From IMG/VR virus record IMGVR_UViG_3300023231_000004, positions 1 to 64,000 of that record: a DNA stretch of 64,000 bases, one strand, 5' to 3'. The notes beneath the pieces were generated by a model that did no database searches, had not been told where the DNA came from, and saw only the letters and a program-made list of their open reading frames with translations. Made by a program: the position numbers and the translations under genes. This stretch comes from a virus. Positions 1 through 8,888 of the stretch are shown piece after piece; position 1 is the first letter of the stretch; the number at the start of each line of letters is the position of its first letter.

Positions 1-793
1 TCAAGCCGGTAGCAATAGACTCGCCAGACTCTCTAGTTGTCGATCTAATCGAAGTGAATAAAGCAAGTAGCTCTTCTAAACTACCACCAGAAGCTTTGAA
101 TACACCACCAACCCTACGAACAGCGGAGATAAGGTCTCCCGACTCAACGGCAAACTTACCAGAAACGGCGTTAATAGAACCAAGTTGCTCTTCAAGAGCA
201 CCAGCACCCTCTTTGAACTGGTTAAAGATAGCAACAGCACCCTCAGCGGTCTGGGTAATGTTCTCAAAAGTAGGGGCAAGCTCTGACTTAGCTAAAGCTT
301 CAAGGGCAGTCTTGGTCTCGTCAGCAGACAAACCAGCCTGCGTAAGAATTCGGGTAACACCCAATAGAGAATCAGAAGCAACGCCGAACTCGGTTGCTAG
401 TCTGGTAACTTCGTCAGATAATCCAGAAAGCTGTCGTAAGGTTTTCCCAGAAACTTGAGAAACCTTCAACATCTCCCTTTCAAAGCTAATAGCTTCACTC
501 ACAGCACTAGCCAGACCTGTAGTCAAAAGACCTACAAGACGAGTAGCGACAGAGTATGTAGCAAATCGTTTCAAAGAAATCGCAACGGTTCTACCTAGGT
601 CTGCTGAAGCCTTTTGGGCTTTTCGCGTAGCCTTGGTTACTTTGTCTACGTCTGACTTTGCACGAGTGGCCCCCCTAATGTTAACATCTAGGTTAATATC
701 ACTGAGGCCACCCTTAATTCTTCGTCTAGCCTCAGCCATATTAGCCGGGCCTCGAATTTGCAACTCTGCGGTTAGTAAGAACTTATCTGACAT
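1..793 (-). CDS. Phage tail tape measure protein, N-terminal part (cut by window edge)
   Basis: The minus strand is open from the ATG at 793 to the window edge (264 codons), so only the N-terminus is seen. Tape measure proteins set tail length and are threaded through the tail tube. The visible part has a basic, Ala-rich start, a hydrophobic stretch near residues 75-100, then a segment with FEREMLKVSQVSGK and repeated Ser/Leu-rich helices, which resembles the TP901-type tape measure domain. It follows two overlapping genes in the usual position of tail assembly chaperones, which supports the call. An alternative would be another large helical tail protein. Confidence 0.8.
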   Translation of the reverse strand, partial: MSDKFLLTAELQIRGPANMAEARRRIKGGLSDINLDVNIRGATRAKSDVDKVTKATRKAQKASADLGRTVAISLKRFATYSVATRLVGLLTTGLASAVSEAISFEREMLKVSQVSGKTLRQLSGLSDEVTRLATEFGVASDSLLGVTRILTQAGLSADETKTALEALAKSELAPTFENITQTAEGAVAIFNQFKEGAGALEEQLGSINAVSGKFAVESGDLISAVRRVGGVFKASGGSLEELLALFTSIRSTTRESGESIATGL

Positions 794-836
794 GTTTTTT
801 ATCTCTCTAGGTAATTAACCGCATACTATCCATCTA

Positions 837-1757
837 CTATCCAGCTTCTACTGTTGGGGGAGCTTCTGCTTCTGGAAGCTCAGGAGTAGGCTCAACAGCA
901 ACTTCTGTCGCTGGGGCTTCTACTGGCTCCTCTGCGACGGGCTCTTCTTCAACCTTTGATTCCTTCGGTTGAACAGTTTGTCCGTCGTCGTCTGTGTAAA
1001 CAACCTCCATACCTAAGAGGCCGTCTTCTGTGAGACTATTTCCATCTCTGTCTACTCTGGAGCCGTCTTCGGTTACATAGTAGCCTTCTTCGTTGATTAG
1101 TCTGCCTTCTCTGTCAATTAGATGACCAGACTTGTTAATAAGCCTCAACTCGTCATCTACAAGTCCAAATCTTAGTAAGAACTGGTTTTCAGGCAGTTTC
1201 TTAGCATAGTCTTCCTCAAGGGAATACATTAGCTGTGCGAGAGTAGCTGCGGACTCGTATGCAAACTCTTCGCCACTCTTTAATTGGTAGTCTTCATAAG
1301 AATTATACACCTTTGTTCCATCTTCATTGAACGTGCATTCTGATACCAAGAAATCAAATCTAGCGTTGTCGGCCATAGATTCTGCGGTATTAGACTCGTA
1401 TGACTGTCTTTCGGAGATAAGGGCCGAATACTTATTTCGCAATTCTTTCATCTTAATGGCCTTTTCTCGGCCCTCAGACAATGTCATGGTCTTGCGATCT
1501 TTGCCGCCTCGATAGATCTCAACTTCAATATCGTTGATTTGCTTAGAAATGTCCTTTTCTTCTTCCTCTTGGGCTTCTGTCCAGACTCCGTGCTCTTGAA
1601 GGAACTTTTTAAGTTTTGCCCTCACCATCAAGCCTTCATTTAGGCACTTCATGAATTCAGCAGAGTAGATTCTCTGTGCGTGCTGAGACACCTTTGATCC
1701 TGGCTTCTTAACGAAAAACTTGTTTCCTTCAAACTCAAATTCTCTTTTATCTTTCAT
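837..1757 (-). CDS. Hypothetical tail-region protein, possible tail assembly chaperone
   Basis: A 306-residue acidic protein of unknown family. The N-terminal half is charged and helical. The middle carries a run of short repeats of the type L-I-D-R-E-G-R-L-I (about residues 205-240), each ending in an E/D-G turn. The C-terminus is a Pro/Glu/Val-rich tail that is probably disordered. Its start overlaps the end of the upstream gene by 11 bases and it lies directly before the tape measure gene, the place where tail assembly chaperones are encoded in many tailed phages. The functional call rests on position only. Confidence 0.6.
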   Translation of the reverse strand: MKDKREFEFEGNKFFVKKPGSKVSQHAQRIYSAEFMKCLNEGLMVRAKLKKFLQEHGVWTEAQEEEEKDISKQINDIEVEIYRGGKDRKTMTLSEGREKAIKMKELRNKYSALISERQSYESNTAESMADNARFDFLVSECTFNEDGTKVYNSYEDYQLKSGEEFAYESAATLAQLMYSLEEDYAKKLPENQFLLRFGLVDDELRLINKSGHLIDREGRLINEEGYYVTEDGSRVDRDGNSLTEDGLLGMEVVYTDDDGQTVQPKESKVEEEPVAEEPVEAPATEVAVEPTPELPEAEAPPTVEAG

Positions 1758-2133
1758 CTTGTTGTTCCTTTTTTTCTAATGTTTGCTTAACGGGTAACGT
1801 CATTGTATAACGATTCCAATGTACGTCATATTGAGCCAATTCGGCATCAATGTTTCTAGCCTGAGTATTTCCTTTATCCAGAATGTCAGACCTAATCAAC
1901 TGAAACAGGCGTTTCATTTCCTGTCTTTCTTGAGACAACTCTTCTGAGTCGTCGTCTTTCCAAAGAAATCCAAAGTGATCTTCAACTGAGCTAAGTGCCC
2001 CAATCATAGTGGTTTCAATTTTCTTCTTGAGAATCTTAGCAAGCCTGTCCCTAGAACTGATCTTGTATTGGTCCTCTCTCTTCTTTTTGTAGTCAGCGTG
2101 GTCTCGGACCATCTTCGCTGTCTTTTCATCCAT
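1747..2133 (-). CDS. Hypothetical protein, possible upstream tail assembly chaperone
   Basis: 128 residues, charged and helical. The chosen start is the ATG at 2133 because a near-perfect Shine-Dalgarno (AGGAGG) lies 5 bases upstream; a longer version from 2181 overlaps the preceding gene. An A7 run in the frame A AAA AAG occurs at 1769-1775, 20 bases before the stop, and the next gene overlaps the end. Position just ahead of the tape measure gene suggests a gpG-like chaperone, but there is no recognisable domain. Confidence 0.6.
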   Translation of the reverse strand: MDEKTAKMVRDHADYKKKREDQYKISSRDRLAKILKKKIETTMIGALSSVEDHFGFLWKDDDSEELSQERQEMKRLFQLIRSDILDKGNTQARNIDAELAQYDVHWNRYTMTLPVKQTLEKKEQQDER

Positions 2134-2134
2134 C

Positions 2135-3181
2135 TTAACCTCCAAACTTTCCTTTGAATTGCTTGTTCTGTTGAGCAACATACTTCAACTTTTCATCATG
2201 GAAGGCACCTTGTCCGACGCCGCCCTTAGTCTTAATCAAGTTTTCTCGTTGTTTTTTGACAACCTTGCTGTGAGTATTGTTCAAGCTATCAACTTTTCTA
2301 AACTCATCAACACTCTTAACTACAGAATATACCTCTTGGGCATTTCTAATCTTCTCATTTTTAATAGATCCATCAAGATCTTGTTTTGCTTTGTCTTTCT
2401 CTCTCTTTCTTGATTGCTGTATGAACCAGCCATCTAGTAAATCATCGTCGTCAATAACATACTTATCTGGACAATCCATAGACTCGTAAACATTATCGTA
2501 CATCTGAGACCAAGCCAATAGTGACTTTTGGTTTATGGTCAAGTCGAGGTTGGGCTCATTAAGAAAAAGAGGGCTAGAAGTATTTGTTCTCGTTGCCCAT
2601 ATTGTTCTCCAGGGCTCTGACCTTGCTAAATAACGAATCATAGAATCTTCTATGTCATTAAAAGCAGAGAATTCTGCGGAAACTTGCTCAAGAGAAACTT
2701 CTGCAAAGTTGTATTTCTGGCCGTCGCAAAAGGTGTTGTTCTCTACTAAGAAAGAGGACTTGGCCGATGCGGCGATGCCATCACAGGTGGTGGCGAAATA
2801 GAAGTGCTTTAATTCGCTTAGTTGTTTAAATCTTCTTTCTAGTGCTCTTATTTGATTCTTGATAGAGTTTAGAGCCATTTGGTTTCTTCTATTATCATAA
2901 GCAGACATCTTGCCATCTTCTAGCTTTTCTTTAATCTTTAGAAGCTGGTCTTCTTCGTAATAGGACCATAGTTCTACTTCCATCATCCATTGAAGAACTT
3001 CGTCTTGAGTTTTCAACCCCTGAGCAATACATTCGTCATATACTCGCCAGTATTCTTCGCAACAGTCCAAATGTCCTTGAATAGTGGGAGGATTGACTCT
3101 CAGGGTTTTTCCCTCAACTTTAATTGTTGTAGAACCAGAGCGTATACGATAAACTAAAAGCTCCCTATCGTTATATTCCAT
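2135..3181 (-). CDS. Hypothetical virion or tail-region protein
   Basis: 348 residues, strongly helical and charged with no transmembrane segment. The family is not recognised. A Trp/Tyr-rich N-terminal half is followed by a segment rich in D (IDDDDLLDG) and a Lys/Gln-rich basic C-terminus. It sits between the tail tube candidate and the two chaperone-like genes, and its stop is one base from the start of the next gene, so it is co-transcribed with tail genes. Confidence 0.6.
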   Translation of the reverse strand: MEYNDRELLVYRIRSGSTTIKVEGKTLRVNPPTIQGHLDCCEEYWRVYDECIAQGLKTQDEVLQWMMEVELWSYYEEDQLLKIKEKLEDGKMSAYDNRRNQMALNSIKNQIRALERRFKQLSELKHFYFATTCDGIAASAKSSFLVENNTFCDGQKYNFAEVSLEQVSAEFSAFNDIEDSMIRYLARSEPWRTIWATRTNTSSPLFLNEPNLDLTINQKSLLAWSQMYDNVYESMDCPDKYVIDDDDLLDGWFIQQSRKREKDKAKQDLDGSIKNEKIRNAQEVYSVVKSVDEFRKVDSLNNTHSKVVKKQRENLIKTKGGVGQGAFHDEKLKYVAQQNKQFKGKFGG

Positions 3182-3252
3182 GGCGGAACCTAAAGATGGG
3201 AGCTTTATCGTTAATCATTTTGAATCCTGTGTCCTAAGTCCTGCGGCTTGTT

Positions 3253-4509
3253 TTAAGCCCAGTTGACGCCAGTGTAGCCTGGGTCAGATTTGAAATCGTA
3301 AAAAGTGTCTACGTCTGCTTGTTCCTTGACAGAGTAGTTGCCGACAATTGGATCTTCTGGGTGTAGAACTCTCAAGTCATTGAAGTTCTTGTAACTGTAG
3401 TTCAGAGAAACGTTACCACCACCAGCGTCACCGCCGCCGTAAGATACAGATTCCAGTCTGTTCTTCTTACCAAGGTCAAAACAAGTACCATCGTTAAGGT
3501 GGATCTTGATTGTCTCTTCTGTCGTGTTGTTTCCTTCGCCCTTCGTTCCGATAAGACTAGGGTCGCCATTCTCGTAGGCGTTAACAAAGTCACCAGAGAT
3601 CGCAATAGCTTCTAGGTCACAGGTAACTTCAACTGGGAAGTTAGGTGCTCTAGTGTATGGACCCTTTCTACCCAATTCGTTGATATCTTCTCTCGAAGTA
3701 TCGGTTGAGATCGAGCAGTTTTGGAAGTGAACCAAGTTGCCGCTAGTAACAAAGTCAAAAGCGTTTCCAGGCTCACCATTAGGTCTAACTCCGTACACAG
3801 ACTTGGGGAAGATAGAACGGTCAATTCTAACATTCTCACGTCTTTGAACACCACCAAGGAATCTGGTAGCTGGACCAGCAGCAGGGTTGGTTGGATCAGT
3901 GTCAATAGCAAGAGGCTCGTCTTCTCCAGTGAAGGAGTCGTAATTGATACGATACTCATCTTCTGGCATTGTTCCGCCTTCTCCAAAACCAACTGGGTTC
4001 GAGTTAGTGGCGTTGTCATTGTGATAAGCGACCATGTGGCCCTGTGCGTACCACTCTTTGTTGTTACCAACTAATGTTACGGACTCTGTAGAGTTGCCGT
4101 CAACAGGTAGTGTGTAACTGATGCTGCTGACGTACATGCCCGAAGTATAAACTTCAACTGGGGCGATGCCAGAAACGACGTCTTGTTCGTCGCTGTAAAT
4201 ACCTAGCGAAACGCATGAGCGATCCTTACTTCTAGCAGTAATGTTAGTACCGTTAGACTTTGGTGTTGCTAGGTGATAAACTAGAGCGTAGCCGTCAATT
4301 ACCTTTTCAGTAGTAACTTCTACGTCTGGCAGACCTTCGATATTCTCGAAAATCTGAATCATACCTAGCTCAAAAACTTGTTCTAGGTTGAATGTGGTAT
4401 TGATACCAACACTCTGAGCACCATGAACAACCTCTACTGGGTCGTTTGTGAAGCATGGTTTAATACCAACCGCTTGGCAGGCATAGAAAATTCTATTATT
4501 CTGGGACAT
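3253..4509 (-). CDS. Putative tail tube / major virion protein
   Basis: 418 residues, beta-rich, with acidic, Gly- and Asn-rich stretches and no hydrophobic segment. It begins with a motif-rich N-terminus (ACQAVGIKPC, then HGAQSVGINTTFNLEQVFELG). It has its own late-type promoter 35 bases upstream and a good GGAGAG ribosome site, as expected for a highly expressed structural protein. Position between connector-like genes and the chaperone/tape measure genes is the usual place of the tail tube protein. The assignment is from position and composition; a capsid-associated protein is the main alternative. Confidence 0.6.
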   Translation of the reverse strand: MSQNNRIFYACQAVGIKPCFTNDPVEVVHGAQSVGINTTFNLEQVFELGMIQIFENIEGLPDVEVTTEKVIDGYALVYHLATPKSNGTNITARSKDRSCVSLGIYSDEQDVVSGIAPVEVYTSGMYVSSISYTLPVDGNSTESVTLVGNNKEWYAQGHMVAYHNDNATNSNPVGFGEGGTMPEDEYRINYDSFTGEDEPLAIDTDPTNPAAGPATRFLGGVQRRENVRIDRSIFPKSVYGVRPNGEPGNAFDFVTSGNLVHFQNCSISTDTSREDINELGRKGPYTRAPNFPVEVTCDLEAIAISGDFVNAYENGDPSLIGTKGEGNNTTEETIKIHLNDGTCFDLGKKNRLESVSYGGGDAGGGNVSLNYSYKNFNDLRVLHPEDPIVGNYSVKEQADVDTFYDFKSDPGYTGVNWA

Positions 4510-4543
4510 TTGGACTCTCCTTTTGGATTCTGTTCGTTATCTA

Positions 4544-4552
4544 ATTATACAC
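4544..4552 (-). promoter_or_regulatory. Late-type promoter motif GTGTATAAT
   Basis: GTGTATAAT on the minus strand, preceded by a T-run, lies 35 bases before the start of the tail tube candidate. The same nonamer recurs upstream of several other leftward genes, so it is read here as a phage late promoter -10 region. Confidence 0.65.
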
Positions 4553-4560
4553 AAAAAACG

Positions 4561-5469
4561 CTAAATGTCGTGCTTTATCAATTCTACGTCCATTTTCACT
4601 GTGGCTCCAAACAACGTGTTTGCCTCCATTTTCATGTCACTTGTCTTGAGATTGCTAAATCTTAGCTTATACCTAGGATACTTAATCACTAGATCTCTAA
4701 AGTTTAAGGCCCCAGGAGTTGGGAATCCTCTGTGATCTATAGGGAAGTCGCCGTTTTTAGCGATCTTCACACTATCAAAGGTGAAAATTGACTTTTCGTT
4801 CTGATATGACACTATGTCTACCATTCTATTACGAGTTGGTTCGTCTCTAGCGATACAGTGGAAAAGAACCATAGTCTCCACTAACTGTCCACCGCCCAGT
4901 TCATAGCCGGTCATTTTGTTCCTACTTACGACTTCCACAGCCAATACTGGCAGCTTTATCGTTAGTTCAGGGGGAAGTTTATCTCCCTCTGTTTGTACTG
5001 ATTTCATACCATCAAAAGAATTAGCGTATTCGACGTTAATCCACTTGTGTGCGTGTTCTACCTGAACTTTGCTGATTGGATCTTGTGCCATATCAAAAAT
5101 CACCCTACCATTGTAATAGTCAATGTGATAAGGGTTTGTTGTATTGTTTAGTGGCAAGAATGTGTCATTTAGATATATGCCATCTGCAACAATTGGTGCA
5201 GGAGTATATCCAATGCCAGACTGCCATACCCAGTTAGGGCAATTTCCTTCCCAGGCTCTACCTATAGGGATGCCTTTAGACTCAGAATGATTCAACAAGC
5301 TAAGGTCTTTACCCTCTCTGTCTAGCTCTCCAAGTGTCACGTTGAAGAAGTTGCCCTTTTGAAGCAATCCCCAGTCGAAGAACTCAACAACGCCATCTAG
5401 TATTTCATTACTAATAGTTGGATCATGTACGCTGTTGAAGCCTTTAAGGTTAAAAATATCTTGATTCAT
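4561..5469 (-). CDS. Hypothetical virion structural protein
   Basis: 302 residues, mixed alpha/beta, soluble. A phrase YNGRVIFD near residue 125 resembles beta-sandwich segments in phage baseplate and connector proteins, but no family is recognised. It is followed after 34 intergenic bases by the tail tube promoter and preceded closely by two connector-like genes. The likely role is in the neck or tail tip; this is inferred from neighbours. Confidence 0.6.
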   Translation of the reverse strand: MNQDIFNLKGFNSVHDPTISNEILDGVVEFFDWGLLQKGNFFNVTLGELDREGKDLSLLNHSESKGIPIGRAWEGNCPNWVWQSGIGYTPAPIVADGIYLNDTFLPLNNTTNPYHIDYYNGRVIFDMAQDPISKVQVEHAHKWINVEYANSFDGMKSVQTEGDKLPPELTIKLPVLAVEVVSRNKMTGYELGGGQLVETMVLFHCIARDEPTRNRMVDIVSYQNEKSIFTFDSVKIAKNGDFPIDHRGFPTPGALNFRDLVIKYPRYKLRFSNLKTSDMKMEANTLFGATVKMDVELIKHDI

Positions 5470-5471
5470 TG

Positions 5472-6116
5472 TTATGACTTAATATGACGTTTGAAAACTT
5501 CTGAAATCTGCTGTTCGTTCTTTTTGCCAGTTAAAGCCCTGGTGATAAAGTTGTCATCCTTGGTTCCTGCGTATTTTGGAGGAACTCTCCAGATGCCACC
5601 CTCTGTCATGTAACCACCTTGTGAGCGACCACCTCTTCTAAAGTTAAACTTGTAACCAACAACAATGACGCTAAAGCCTTCTGTTAGTAGCCAATTTAAC
5701 CAAGGCAATTCTGTGCCAAGTTCTGTTCTTATAGTACCCTCTGGTAAAGAAAGTAGGTCCACAAAAGTAGCAGGCATGAATTTGGCAGTAATACCACCAG
5801 CTAGTGTTCTCTTGTTTATTTTGCTAATATCCAAAGAGATAGAGTTAACCATTGCTACAGTAATTGCGTTAACGGCGGCAGGTCCAGTTCCAACCGGGAG
5901 ACCTAATTGGGCACCCAAAGAGCCGATCCCGCCATCATTGTACATAAGTTCCTGCATTTCTGGTTGAGATTGAACCCACCCAGGCATTAAACCCTTTATA
6001 TCTCTTATTATAGAGCTCTTCTTTCTGAACAACAACTTGTTTATGTAGCCAGCGACAGCCCCAAATACTTTGGACTTTAGCTCTTTCTCTGTTTCTTTAA
6101 AGACTACGTTAATCAT
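5472..6116 (-). CDS. Hypothetical neck/tail completion-like protein
   Basis: 214 residues. The N-terminus is helical and basic, the middle is hydrophobic (Gly/Ala/Leu-rich, residues 70-150), and the C-terminus holds a Gly-Arg turn (FRRGGRSQGGY) and basic residues. The start shares a base with the stop of the upstream gene, so the two are translationally coupled. Its place between head genes upstream and tail tube downstream suggests tail completion or tail terminator function. The family is not recognised. Confidence 0.6.
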   Translation of the reverse strand: MINVVFKETEKELKSKVFGAVAGYINKLLFRKKSSIIRDIKGLMPGWVQSQPEMQELMYNDGGIGSLGAQLGLPVGTGPAAVNAITVAMVNSISLDISKINKRTLAGGITAKFMPATFVDLLSLPEGTIRTELGTELPWLNWLLTEGFSVIVVGYKFNFRRGGRSQGGYMTEGGIWRVPPKYAGTKDDNFITRALTGKKNEQQISEVFKRHIKS

Positions 6117-6616
6117 TACTGCACTTGTTCCCAGATAGAAGAGGAGTACTTGTCTTTAGCAAATCCATAGGGAACAGGCTTACTTACTCTAGTAAATATG
6201 TACACCTTTTGAAACTTATCCGTGAACTTAATTTTGATCGCTTGAGAAAGCTTTTCTGCATGTTCAAGGTGTGTTAACATCATAACTTGGTTTTCAGGCA
6301 CCTTTGTTAGACCGTAGACAGTGTACCATTCTTTGGCATCCCAGTAAATTCTGATTTTGACCTTCTCGGAAGTCTCCGTCTGAGAAATGGTCTCATCTTG
6401 GAAGTCGTATTCTAGGTCGCTCAGACGCCTCCTAGAGTTGATTGAATTGGTTTGTGGTATATTGTTCGTAATCACCGCTGGAGTCGATTGTGAAGGCCCT
6501 GAGTAGACCACATCGCAATCTACGCCGAATGTCTCGTAGGCCTGTTCAACCAAGCAGACCCATTGAGCCATCGCTTCGTCGATTACCTTTTGTGGAATTT
6601 TGCAGGGATTACTCAT
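6116..6616 (-). CDS. Hypothetical head-tail connector-like protein
   Basis: 166 residues, soluble. It begins with a helix after CKIPQKVIDEAM and continues as mixed alpha/beta with a Tyr/Phe-rich C-terminus (KVYIFTRV). It is the first of three tightly spaced leftward genes preceding the tail tube. No domain is recognised; size and location fit a head closure or neck protein. Confidence 0.55.
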   Translation of the reverse strand: MSNPCKIPQKVIDEAMAQWVCLVEQAYETFGVDCDVVYSGPSQSTPAVITNNIPQTNSINSRRRLSDLEYDFQDETISQTETSEKVKIRIYWDAKEWYTVYGLTKVPENQVMMLTHLEHAEKLSQAIKIKFTDKFQKVYIFTRVSKPVPYGFAKDKYSSSIWEQVQ

Positions 6617-6652
6617 ATTTGGGCTCTTTAAAAGAAAATAAACATTTTGTGG

Positions 6653-6681
6653 TTGTCAGTTTGGTCTTTGCTAGCTATAAT
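6653..6681 (+). promoter_or_regulatory. Rightward sigma70-type promoter inside the leftward block
   Basis: TTGTCA at 6653-6658, a 17-base spacer, and TATAAT at 6676-6681 on the plus strand, with a start expected near 6688. It points away from the flanking leftward genes into a 195-base gap with no rightward reading frame of note. Confidence 0.5.
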
Positions 6682-6687
6682 GTCTTT

Positions 6688-6785
6688 AGACATAAAAGTT
6701 CTAGTTCCTTATTCCTTCCATACTGGATAAGAATCAAGAGATTCACAGAACTGAAAGCGGTGCAAGAAGAAAGCACCGTTTGAGT
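6688..6785 (+). ncRNA. Candidate small RNA between promoter and hairpin
   Basis: A transcript from the promoter at 6653-6681 would run about 95 bases to a hairpin with arms AAGCGGTGC (6755-6763) and GCACCGTTT (6773-6781). No convincing reading frame occupies the interval. The T-run after the hairpin is short, so termination would be weak. On the minus strand the same hairpin could end transcription from the gene at 6812. This is a candidate only. Confidence 0.3.
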
Positions 6786-6811
6786 CTCAAGAATCAAATA
6801 GATTCAAGGGC

Positions 6812-7006
6812 TTACCAACCACCTACATAATTGCTCTCTTTAATTGCCCTATTGTGACCACCCTGTTCCTCTGGGCCTTCTGTTGACTTGTCCCCCACCG
6901 CTTGTTCAGGGGTTGACCCTCTAGCAACAACGACAACACTTCCGCCATTATTTGTGGCAGTAGCTTCGTCGTGTTTGTTTTCATCTTTTGCGTTTACGAA
7001 TGACAT
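6812..7006 (-). CDS. Small hypothetical protein
   Basis: 64 residues, hydrophilic, Gly/Glu/Asn-rich with a short Val-rich core (SVVVVARG). No domain is recognised. It follows the tail fibre gene at 7036 by 29 bases and is the last gene before the hairpin at 6755-6781. It is probably expressed with the fibre genes. Confidence 0.5.
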   Translation of the reverse strand: MSFVNAKDENKHDEATATNNGGSVVVVARGSTPEQAVGDKSTEGPEEQGGHNRAIKESNYVGGW

Positions 7007-7035
7007 TTTCTTAACCTATCTTGTTTTTATTTGAA

Positions 7036-8880
7036 CTATATGGAGACACAGGAGGCGGATTGAGTATACAAGCACTTCACATCAAAAGACACTCCCCTTA
7101 CAGGCTCTATTGAAAAGAAGGTGACATTTGTTCCGAACATAGGATTTTGTTGTAAAAACTTAGTATAGTCTAAAATGACTTCTCCATCACTAAGGTTAAA
7201 TTTATATTCATTAAATCCAAGTACGTTGTCTTTTAATCCTAACTGATACGCATTTGCTGGTGCGTTATTTTCCCACCAAGCTTTAATCGTTCCAACTACG
7301 TCTGTGTCTGTTGTGCTTAAATTGCCTACTCTTAGTTTTAGCGTAGTCCCAATTCCTGGGATGTTGCTACCTCCGGCAAACTGAAACACAACCCTTTGCT
7401 GTAAATTGTTTGGCTTAGACTCTACGTGCAATAAAGATGGGTAGTCTGAAACATTAGATACAGTTCCCACCGCTGGTATGTCTGTGTATACACCGGAACT
7501 ATTATATCCAATAGCCCTTATTTTTAAGTGTTGAACGACCCTTGAACCACTAGGACAAGAGACGGCACCGGCAGAGTCTACACCTTGTGCATAGGTGCCT
7601 CTTTCGATTCCATCTTCATCTGAAATTGTAGACCAAGATCCATCTCCACGCCAAAATGTAAGAGCGCTTGCGTCAGTGCCTCCATTAAGCTTGGTTACTG
7701 GTAGGTTGCCACTGATCTCTGAGAATTCGTGAGTGTGTGCGTTTGGGTTTCTGTCATCTGATAGTCTTGAATCACTATTGCTGACATATCCAGATAGGTC
7801 TGGGTTTACAGTAGACCAAGAGCCATCACCTCTCCAGAATGTGGTGCTATCTGCATTAGATCCACCATTTAGATTCTCTACGGGCAGATCTCCAGAGACG
7901 CTAGAAGAAAGATCAATCTTGCCCCTAGTAATTTCTTGACCATTGATTGTTAAGTACTGTTCAGATCCAGTAAGAGTTACATTTACTGAGTTATCTTGCC
8001 CTGAGGCTCCTACTCCTAGATTGAATCTAGCAAGGGAGGGGTTTGTTAAGTCTGAAAGATTGTTATCTTTAACAAGGTATAGATTCTCTTCCGAAGCTAA
8101 TTTGTCAAGTGCTTGCCTAGCGTTTGTAGGGATAGAAGACCAGTCTCCAGAGTTACTAGGATTGTAATCAATCTTACTAGCGTCTAATGTTGGGAGGTCG
8201 TCAGAAGAGATGGGGCGAAAGTATGGATAGTCATCTTCACAGGGCTGTCCATCGCAATCGGCCATTGGGCCAGCTAGTACTGTGCTTGGAGCCTGTTTCT
8301 TAAAGGCTAAAATTTGATCTACTTCACCAGAGAGATAGACTACTTCGTCTATTTTGGTTAAAGCTTCTAGTTCTGCCCTAAGGAAAGGCTCTGTTTGTTC
8401 TGTTGTGCTAGAGTCTAGTACAATCCCGCCCACATAAACTTGGGGGGCGGTAATTTTTTCGTCAAGCTCGATAGTGGAAGTTAAAAGCTTGTTATCGGCA
8501 TATCTAAAACCAGGGTCTCCAGAGATAGAACTTTTGTCTGCCACTAGTGCAACCATATCTCCTGATAAGCTTCCATCTGAATGAATAGACCTAGTGGCAG
8601 TATAAGTAACATAGATCTCTTTAATTCCTTGTCCCCAGCTAATCGCGATTCCAGTTGTTGAGTCTAATACTTCTACTCTTTCAAGTTCATTGTTAGTAGA
8701 TAGATACTTGCCAATACCAATCTCGTAATTGGAGTTGTTGGTAATGCAGTAGAAGAAACTGTCTTGATCTGCGTAAACAGAAGAAAATGTCCTAAAGCCA
8801 GAGACAGCCTCTCTCAAGATAAGGTTTCCCGTACCCTGAGTGTAAGATGTCTCTTTTACTCTGTCGTGTAGCTTAAACAT
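7036..8880 (-). CDS. Tail fibre-like protein
   Basis: 614 residues. It shows the Asp/Ser/Gly-rich, repetitive composition typical of phage fibres. Two copies of a unit containing the phrase TFWRGDGSWST (near residues 345 and 410) are each preceded by a LNGG turn and linked by an S-D-SRLSDDRNP segment and HTHE, phrases common in fibre shafts. The C-terminal 150 residues differ and are beta-rich with two cysteines near the end, and may be the tip. It lies in a run of fibre/adhesin genes, so host-surface binding is likely. Confidence 0.75.
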   Translation of the reverse strand: MFKLHDRVKETSYTQGTGNLILREAVSGFRTFSSVYADQDSFFYCITNNSNYEIGIGKYLSTNNELERVEVLDSTTGIAISWGQGIKEIYVTYTATRSIHSDGSLSGDMVALVADKSSISGDPGFRYADNKLLTSTIELDEKITAPQVYVGGIVLDSSTTEQTEPFLRAELEALTKIDEVVYLSGEVDQILAFKKQAPSTVLAGPMADCDGQPCEDDYPYFRPISSDDLPTLDASKIDYNPSNSGDWSSIPTNARQALDKLASEENLYLVKDNNLSDLTNPSLARFNLGVGASGQDNSVNVTLTGSEQYLTINGQEITRGKIDLSSSVSGDLPVENLNGGSNADSTTFWRGDGSWSTVNPDLSGYVSNSDSRLSDDRNPNAHTHEFSEISGNLPVTKLNGGTDASALTFWRGDGSWSTISDEDGIERGTYAQGVDSAGAVSCPSGSRVVQHLKIRAIGYNSSGVYTDIPAVGTVSNVSDYPSLLHVESKPNNLQQRVVFQFAGGSNIPGIGTTLKLRVGNLSTTDTDVVGTIKAWWENNAPANAYQLGLKDNVLGFNEYKFNLSDGEVILDYTKFLQQNPMFGTNVTFFSIEPVRGVSFDVKCLYTQSASCVSI

Positions 8881-8888
8881 TTGTTACC

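Noticed and set aside
1769-1775. Classical -1 frameshift joining the chaperone-like genes
   Set aside because: A -1 slip at A AAA AAG meets a TGA after four codons, so the classical form would not produce a long fusion; kept only as a weak finding.
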